64,000 bases of DNA from Watersipora subatra (lineage: Eukaryota; Bryozoa; Gymnolaemata; Cheilostomatida; Watersiporidae). The stretch covers positions 12,301,559 through 12,365,558 of the forward strand of contig NC_088717.1 of assembly GCF_963576615.1 (NCBI RefSeq). The letters run 5' to 3'. Positions 56,870 to 64,000 of the stretch are shown here, piece after piece. The notes beneath the pieces were generated by a model, which was not told the origin of the DNA, did not search any database, and saw only the letters and a program-made list of their open reading frames with translations. Each line of letters begins with the position of its first letter. Positions within the stretch are counted from its first letter, which is position 1. The position numbers and the translations under genes are program-made.

Positions 56870-57135
56870 GAAGAGTATAGTTCATATTGGAAAAAGTTTG
56901 TTTCCTGTTACAACGGTAAAACATTGAGAATAGTAACTTTAAGACCTTGAGATTAGATTTTACTGAACTATACTTCCCCTATTATTAGGGAAACTGAAAA
57001 AATTTGCACACCTTCAGTAAAATCCAATTTCAAGATCTTCAAGTTACTATTCATCGGCTCACAGAAACCAACTCTCAATATTTTACTGTTGTAACAGGAA
57101 ACAAACTTTTTACAATATGAACGATACTCTTCCCT
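56870..57135. repeat. Foldback repeat beside the CT tract
   Basis: GGAAGAGTATAGTTCATATTG ... GTTTGTTTCCTGTTACAAC at 56870-56920 is mirrored inverted at 57070-57135, and further inner segments (GAATAGTAACTT, GATTTTACTGAA) also pair. It is an inverted repeat with arms of about 110 bases and a small loop, probably a minute non-autonomous transposon. Confidence 0.75.
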
Positions 57136-57139
57136 CTTT

Positions 57140-58050
57140 CGGGTTTGAAACATTAATGACTTACTTGTTAACAACTTCGCTAGGAAGCGCATCACTCAAT
57201 TAGCTATCAATGACCAATTCCTACAACGTAAAAGAGAGGAGACTAGTCTGCGCAACCTTTAACAGAACACTGCACTTATCTCACAAAACTATTTCTATTG
57301 TTTTCTATATGAACTTTTCTAAACACTTTATATGTCTCCCTTTCTATATTTCTATTATTATATATTTTCTTTGTTGTTAGTTCGTATACAAAATACTTTA
57401 CATATACTTATATAGGGCCTACATATAAATCTATTTACAACATTATTCTATATCATATACCATTATTCCATTTCCCTTACTTTATATACAACTTTACATT
57501 CCCCATATACTTTCCTTTTACAACATTCGTAACCTTTTTCTATACGTTTACTTCTAAAATAGAACTTTTTACTTTTATATATCTATTTCTATTACACTAC
57601 CAAATACAACTTTACTATCAACAAGTAAGCAATTACTCATATACCTGGTTTCATCCCAACTTTACCTCCAAAATAAATTGTTAGTTGTACCTTTTTGGAG
57701 TCATGCTACCTCAAATTTATTTTATATCATCTCGAACAACTCTCATTTACACTATACTCTGTCAATTCCTGCTAACAATTACTTTCTCAACAACCAGCAG
57801 TACCCGTTCTTTTTTCTATTTTCCCTTTGGTCGTGGCCTGTATGACAGGAGAATTTCTAGTATCTATTCAAATTTGTCCCTCAGAAAATTATTGCAACCG
57901 TACACAGAAAAGTGATAAAATGATGCTGGTTGGCCACTAGGCAAATTTTCAGATCAAATTCCAATTATTTATTACTGACTTAGTGTACTAATACATACTA
58001 ATACGTACTAATACTAACTACATGCTGGTGATCACATGGTGCTCAGTCTG
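57140..58050. other. AT-rich stretch, nothing assigned
   Basis: Compositionally monotonous AT-rich sequence with many TATAT and TTTAC runs. It may contain the downstream part of the gypsy copy at its right edge, but no LTR was recognised. Confidence 0.4.
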
Positions 58051-58079
58051 TGGGACTCCAGATCCCGGCTTACTCTCCG

Positions 58080-60950
58080 TATCAGGTCAATGTGCATCAG
58101 CCAATTTTGGATTTGTTTTTATGAATATGAAGTCTCATCGTGCAAGCTTTTCCTCCTCATCCATCACTACTACTTCAGAGCCTTTTTTGGTCACAACTGT
58201 CTGTTTTGGAGAGCTAAAATTCCCATCTAACTTCCTGTTTTGTCATTCTTAGAAGAACCTTGTTCCCCACTTTCACCACCCTGCCAGAAACTGTTTTAGT
58301 ATGTGCTTATGATAGTCCAGCATTTTGGCAGCTATCTCAAAAACTGTTGAGTCTGGTCCTTTAACCGTGCTTGGAATTCAATTTTTGATCAAATAACAAA
58401 ATGAATGGTGCCACACCTGTTGCACTGTGTGCGGTTGATCTGTAGGCCATCAATAACTTTTTCAGAGCCCTAGCCATGTTCTCACTATTCTTATTAGCTA
58501 TTTTAGAGCTTTCAGAATTGTTTTGTTTACTTTCTCTATTCTCCCATTTACAAGGTAGCTATAATAGTGGAGTTGGGGAAATCCATTTTATGCTGCACCC
58601 TTTGAGGTACTCTTGAAACTCATATAAAAAAATTGTGACTTGTCCATTCTTAGCATGTCACAAAAACCACAACTGCAAAACACAGTGTCTAGAAGTTTAA
58701 TTACTTTTCCAGTTGTGTAGATTCAACAAACGGCGCATTCGAAATAATGGCTATAATAATCAATGACCAGAGTGATTGATTGACTATTTGGCAGGGGTCC
58801 CAAGGTGTCTTAGCTGAGAAAAGACCAAATTTAGTCTGAAAACTTTGGTGTAGAAACTGCTTGCAGTAAATCAGGTCGTAAAACAATCATGCAATTTAAA
58901 CACTGAGGGCAATAGCTTTCAGTATGTTTACCAATTCCTGGCCATCATACCTTGCCTCTGAGACAGTGTTCCAGGTTGACAATGCCCTGATTTCCTTTAT
59001 GGGCTAACTTTATCCCATGTGCTCATAGGCTTGCAAGAATTATGATACAATTGTCTCTCAAGAACACTCTATTTATCTAACTGGGCTCAATAGTAACTTA
59101 TAGTTTTGAAACAGATAGAACAACTCCTAAAGTCATTTCTGCAAAATCCTTCAATCATATTCCTAATCTCTTGGCAATGTTTAGATTTGTCCACCAGAAC
59201 TTCCCAATTTAAAGATATGGGAAGTAATTTGTGAGCAACACTCCCGACATACTGCTCACCTACAACTGTTGGTATTAGCAGTTAATTTTTTAGTTTGTTT
59301 GCTGTTTATGAAACTGGATCTGCAATATTTCATGTGCCACTTTGAAACACTACACAAAACTTGAATGACAGTAAACCCAAATTCCAGAATTCCAATCTAG
59401 GCACAGGTTTCAATTTTGAATTGTTGAATATGAATATGGTATGTTAGTAACTGAGGCACTATGATTCGCCTGTGAGGCAAATCATAGTTTTCACAGCTAC
59501 AAACCAAATAAAGTGCCTCTCTCTATGATCTATGCCCATAAGCAATAACTTGATCAACACTATTTTGAGTTTGTAAAAGTTCTGCGCCTAAACCAAATAG
59601 ACTGGTGTCCATTTCGTTTAGGCGTCGAACTAAACTAAGCTTAGTCTTACTGCCCGGATCATAACAGACCATAGTACTGTAACTGTTTGATATGATGTTT
59701 TTAAACTTCTGAAATGATTTCTGCTGCTTATTACACTATCTGAATGCTATATTTTTGTGCACAAGCCTATTGATGGGTCTAGAAAAAGTTGCCAAGTCTG
59801 GAATGAATCCATGCGAGTGTTTACTCTATCATGTCTAAAGTTTAACTACAGCTTTCATCTTTTTTAGTCAGCTGATACATAGTTGTCAGAGACGATAAAC
59901 TCCGGAAAGTTTCTGGATTTGCATCAAAAGTTACACTGCTTTGGATTCAGTGTTACACTTAATTCACGGCATTTCTCTGAGAAGGCTTTATGCCGTATAT
60001 CATCATGTTCAAGGCTGTAAGCATAGAGAATAATATCATCAGTCACATCCTGAACACTCTCCAAACCAGGAATAGCCTGCTGAAAAACGGACTGAAAGCA
60101 TTCAGATTTGGCGATCACACCTATAGTCGAGCGCTTTTATACCTGCACAATTCAAACAGGGTGGAGAATGTGGTGATATCATGCGATTTTTCATTTTACT
60201 CTACTTGGTGAAGCCTCTGGTTTATGTCTAACTCTGGGAAAATGTTCTCATCCTCTAAATTGGATAGCAAATTGGCCCTCTTACATAGTAGGGATAGAAT
60301 GGCGCTTGCGAATAAGTGCTCGGCTCGCCTGGTACTCATCAGTGGTCATTCTGAGATCACCACTCCCAATTCATGACGGACACAAGCGGTTTGCTTCGGC
60401 GTGACAGGACATTTACAGCGCATTCTACAATTTTATCAGTCATCAAAGACGCTTGTTTGTATTTCATCTTATTCTCAAGTCATAAGAGCACCCTTCGCAA
60501 AAGTTGAGCCACTGGCTACACATTAAAATCAATGTGAAATTTCTGCTTGTAATCTTTCAGTTTACCCAGCCCTTTGAAAACTTCAGGAAAACTATGGGTA
60601 ATGTTGTACAAATTTTTGGCAAAACATTACCCATAACATTATTGCTATATAATACAAGCAACAACCTAACCGCCATTTCATGGTTCAGTAGACACAGTTA
60701 TACCATTATACACATGAAAACAACAGATGTCTGTTTACTTCCGCATTGTGCTGTGGCACAGAATGAACCCAGAATAACTAGCTTGCTGTTGCTGCCGTAG
60801 CAAAACAGATTGTCTTCATCAGTAACAGGTTGCAGTTTCACTTTACTTTTAGGCTTGTTTTAGTGATCAATACTCATTATGCGGTTGCAAGTTTCTGTGT
60901 CTACAATAAAAAGAACTGGCTCAACCACTATGTTGAGCTCACATCTTGGC
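58080..60950 (-). pseudogene. Ty3/gypsy pol, long decayed copy
   Basis: Reading the minus strand downward from 60950: a protease scrap (FIVDTETCNRIM), a reverse transcriptase start (VFKGLGKLKDYKQKFHIDF), the fingers HDITTFSTLFELCRYK, FQQAIPGLESVQDVTDDIIL with the DD pair, and LNPKQCNF. Next come an RNase H scrap (VDTSLFGLGAELLQ) at about 59620, integrase scraps ending in LLMAYRSTAHSAT at about 58430, and a C-terminal KKGSEVVVMD segment at about 58180. The order protease-RT-RNase H-integrase identifies Ty3/gypsy. Many stops and frameshifts show it is dead. LTRs were not found. Confidence 0.85.
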
Positions 60951-61219
60951 GTTTAATTTCTCACATCATGGAATGGTAGGAAATAAAGATTATAATCACC
61001 ATTGGAGCAGTTGTCGATGGCCACTATATGGCAAAGTATGCAAAAGGCTGCTTTTTAGAATCGTAGGGCTCGGTCTTTCTCTTCAAAATAGTTTGAAAAA
61101 AGATTTTAAAGGGTTGGCTAAAAGTTATAGTAAACGCGAGACAAAACGTGGCAAACCAGAAGCAAATACTAAAAATAATGCAACAAAATTAAAGTGTAGC
61201 AAAAGATTAAAACTTAGCT

Positions 61220-62112
61220 GAAATCTGTATTTAGTAAGGTAGACCCCTTCAAGTTAAATTCAAGTTTCTATTACGTAGGATCACTAAAGTTTGGTGTACC
61301 AAAAGCATTGCTCTAAAGTCTTTCAGACAGCTTATCTAAAACAGCTATCTCAATTACAAAAACTCCATGAAGTAGTCACCATAGTCGTATTGCATTTTAT
61401 TGCAGATCATAACAAATAAATGAGTATTTGTTACTTTTTAATGCATATACTGAAATACAACAAGTAAAATCACATAGTTCTACCGTAATATCCTCTTTAG
61501 GCATGTTTTCATAGTATGCTAATTGATTAATTTGAATTAGATGTTTTATATAGAAAAATTTGCTTTGAGATACGAGAACATTAGCATACAAGCTCAATCT
61601 GAGAACGGATTAAGTTCGAAGGTCGAGGTATGACTGTATAATTTTTCTAGTCATCTTTACAAAGAACTAATTTATTGCCACCCTCCAAGTAATAGCAAAT
61701 GTTTGTGTATTTCTACAACTAACCATCCAACTTCACCACCATGTCAAGTTGAATTAATGTCTAACTTCTCAAAATTAGGTACACCTAAATGCTGCTATAT
61801 ACCACGTTTTCTCTCTATATTTTTGTCGCTAAATGAATATGATGTCTTTCTGGACCTGAGTGGCGTCAGTAGCATATAGCAATCAGTTTAATACACACTA
61901 AAAGAGCTCTACAGAATGAAACAGGGATGAATAAATAATATATTTAAATTACTGTAACAGATAATACCAAGTACATAACACACATTCATGTATGTTATGT
62001 ACTGTGAAAATGGCAGGAAAAATACACATTATTGCTAAATATTTTTTTATAGTTATGATTACAGTTGCTAGTATTTTAGAAAATAATAAATTGATGAAAG
62101 TCAAGCACAGCG

Positions 62113-62175
<63 letters not shown>

Positions 62176-62300
62176 GTATATTTAGATATATATAGATGTA
62201 TATATAGATATATATAGATGTATATATAGATATATATATATAGATGTATATATAGATGTATATATAGATATATAGATAATTATATATATAGAGCTTCAAA
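61220..62300. other. Non-coding stretch with Tigger relic and TA/TATAGA microsatellites
   Basis: 61560-61636 is the right end of a Tigger-like element (GAGGTATGACTG then TA). 62115-62173 is (TA)n, continuing as TATAGATATATAGATG-type repeats to 62285. This lies downstream of the third TNF-like last exon. Confidence 0.7.
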
Positions 62301-62364
62301 TTAACATAAGAATTTGTTTCAGAAAGTTCTTTGTGGTCTCTGATCAGGTTTGAGAGTTGAATAA

Positions 62365-62496
62365 TCAGGCTTCATCATCAAATGTCCAGTTGTTGAGCTT
62401 GATTAGAGCAAGGAAGAATGTTTCTCTTTGCACTCGGAACCATATGTATGGATTTATTTTCAAAAACACCTGGTCTCCAGCTTCCAATGTCGTTAA
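62365..62496 (-). CDS. Last exon of a third, divergent TNF-like gene
   Basis: This 132-base exon has acceptor CCTGTTCTAG and enters in phase 0. It encodes [20 protein letters not shown], then [15 protein letters not shown] and NWTFDDEA before [14 protein letters not shown] is an even better match to the family consensus than the two exons further left, and the acceptor position relative to this motif is identical. The frame is intact and the C-terminus is four residues longer. Upstream exons should lie to the right; no convincing one was seen in the remaining 1.5 kb, so the gene probably runs out of the window. Confidence 0.75.
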   Translation of the reverse strand, partial: LTTLEAGDQVFLKINPYIWFRVQRETFFLALIKLNNWTFDDEA

Positions 62497-62789
62497 CTAG
62501 AACAGGTAATTTACAAAAATTGAGAAACCTACTAAATAATAAAAACCAAGTTTGTCTTTAAAATAAAATTACATGCAGCTCAGTTTTTTAACTCCCGTAC
62601 AATTTTTATCCAGTCTATTTTAAAGGTAGTTACTATCAAAATATTTTGCTGGCAGATGTATTTAAAATTCTTATTTCTGTAAAAAAAAACTGTTAATGAC
62701 AACAATTAATAGTTTTTTTTGAACATTTAACTCACATTACTCATACATAGTTATTCAAAATCCACAAAATAAATTTCGATTAACAGAAA

Positions 62790-63400
62790 AAATTTCCATA
62801 AATGGACAAAACATACTAATGATGGATAGCATAAAATTTTTAGGCGCTAAAATCGATAGTACACTAAACTGGTCAAGACACATAGAACTATTAAGGAAAC
62901 AACTGCGACAAAGTTTGGGACTTATTTACCAGACCGCATTGATCTTACCAGAAATGTTTTTTTTTGCTTTTATATAACACTCTAGTTAAATTAAAATAGT
63001 TTATTGTTTGGAAGCATGGGGAGATGCTCCAATGAGCTACCTAAACAAAATTTTAGTCATCCAGAAGCGATTGCTGGAGATAATATATCATAAAAACTCT
63101 TATTTTCCGTCAACTTCTTTGTTTAAAAGATCTCATGTTTTGCCTATACAGCAACTTTACCAACGAAGAATATGTATTTTAGCTTTCACACAATTTAAAT
63201 CTCAAACTAACTTGTCAACACATTATAACACTCCTCATTCCTTATTTTCATTACCTCCTCCACCCTCCTTCTCTAATGGTGACCATAGACGGGTTGCCTA
63301 TCGTGCATCATCAGCATGAAATTCCTTGCCAATTTGGCTACGGAAAATTGGTAGTCATGATAGTTTTAGAGTTGATTTAAAGCAGTCTTACTGAACTCTC
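62790..63400 (+). pseudogene. Jockey/CR1-like LINE RT C-terminal remnant
   Basis: The plus strand reads INGQNILMMDSIKFLGAKID then STLNWSRHI, and after stop codons near 62975 a frame from 63008 with EAWGDAPMSYLNKILVIQKR and LLEIIYHKN, then LFKRSHVLPIQQLYQRRIC. This matches the end of jockey/CR1-type ORF2 (VKFLGV.ID..L.W..HI ... WG......L..I..LQKRALRII ... LF..L.IL.....). It is a truncated, inactive copy lying near the third TNF-like last exon. Confidence 0.75.
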
Positions 63401-63419
63401 TAGGATAGATTGGCTCCAA

Positions 63420-64000
63420 TTTCTATTGCTTAGACAACCATGTTTTTTATCATTGACAATCAATCCCATCTATTAGCTTGGGCTCTGCGCCTCGAACAGC
63501 CATGCTACTGCGCATATGTGCCCACATTGCACCTTAATTTTCTATAATTTTATTATGTCATGGTTCAATGTGAAATAAAACAAACAAACGTAGATCATGC
63601 CAGAACAGATTTGACTATTTTAAAGGTAGCTAGAACAGGTTGAACTAGTGATAAGTTGCTGATTAATTTTGGCTAACTGCTTTAATCGAGCCTTCCTTAT
63701 AGCTTAAAACTATTTTCTATGTATTATTATTGTATTATTGTAGTCAAAGTTACCGATCTCCATTCAAGTATTTAGCATATCTCAAAAACTGTTAACTCTG
63801 CGATATACTACTATATCAGCTTTGGCCCTGACTACAGTGAGTCTTTTATATTACAGTGAGCTCCAATAAGTATTTTATATTACCTCTGCTTAAGTTGGAT
63901 GGTGTACAATATAATGGCAACTAATTTCTAAAGACAAATCACCTTCGTGTAGGTTGTTCATGTCCATGTTTCTTCTGCTAGAAGGACACTACACAATCAT
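63420..64000. other. Right edge of the window, no gene recognised
   Basis: AT-rich sequence without a supported exon. A minus-strand run near 63990-63950 with CTTCTAG before CAGAAGAAACATGGACATG and GTGATT after it is exon-like but too short to judge. Confidence 0.3.

Noticed and set aside
56019..56950. Open frames of 245 to 279 codons (SLSLP or ERERE peptides)
   Set aside because: They are produced by the polypyrimidine tract and disagree with any codon bias of real exons here.
57685..57915. Plus-strand frame of 76 codons
   Set aside because: It has no recognisable domain, lies beside the decayed gypsy copy, and looks like a chance frame in pyrimidine-rich DNA.
60946..61221. Plus-strand frame of 91 codons with a basic C-terminus
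   Set aside because: Its left part is opposite the upstream end of the gypsy pol copy on the minus strand, and no family or splice context supports it.

Overview
The window looks like intron-rich, AT-rich (roughly two-thirds A+T) genomic DNA of an invertebrate animal. Coding capacity is split over short exons with GT/AG borders, introns run to several kb, and the intergenic space is full of animal-type mobile elements (Ty3/gypsy, R2/R4-type LINE, CR1/L2-like LINE, hAT, Tigger-like, Helitron, Polinton-like), microsatellites and minisatellites. A spiralian such as a bryozoan or mollusc would fit, but the sequence alone does not fix the phylum.

The central biology is a small cluster of TNF-ligand-superfamily genes, all on the minus strand. 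One gene (exons from 25198 down to 3298) can be assembled completely by hand: seven coding exons with compatible phases give a 349-residue type II membrane protein with a short cytoplasmic tail, one membrane segment, a stalk with a furin-type RLKR site, and a C-terminal TNF homology domain. Relatives of it are scattered to the right. There is a decayed pair of stalk and first-THD exons (36764-35759), an intact orphan last exon (42174-42055), a dead tandem copy of the last exon (4302-4183), a half-copy of the fifth exon (10530-10459), and a divergent intact last exon (62496-62365) of a third gene that continues beyond what can be modelled. The relatives lie in segmental duplications: 1-5600 matches 39170-43485, 14640-19990 matches 35950-37500, and 29690-30620 matches 43490-43900 plus 55050-55420.

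The second notable object is a 5483-bp element at 45278-50760 with 6-bp target duplication CATCAT, AG...CT ends and inverted repeats of about 680-707 bp, the hallmarks of Polinton/Maverick elements, but without room for polymerase, integrase or capsid genes. It carries a 14-copy 112-bp tandem array, a C2H2 zinc-finger gene on the minus strand, a 305-residue basic protein with a SUMO-interaction-like tail on the plus strand, and between them a control region dense in TAATCC motifs and ten copies of the palindrome TTTCGCGAAA.

Other landmarks, left to right: gypsy remnant (1-1520), trinucleotide array (2640-3180), back-to-back LINE 3' ends (6833-8275), (TA)n (9067-9190), CATA-type microsatellites (10085-10766), a MULE-like foldback element in intron 2 (13823-14597), two Tc/Tigger-type elements (17595-18454, 21823-23091), a 28-bp minisatellite (19150-19862), a Helitron 3' end (21150-21188), an orphan terminal exon of an unidentified gene (26039-25926), a hAT element with a nested foldback element (30727-34180), a second gypsy remnant (39170-40560), a Helitron helicase scrap (44560-44900), a 37-bp minisatellite (52245-52960), a CR1/L2-like RT scrap (54263-53261), a CT-rich tract (56163-56868), a foldback repeat (56870-57135), a long dead gypsy pol (60950-58080) and a jockey/CR1-like RT scrap (62790-63400).
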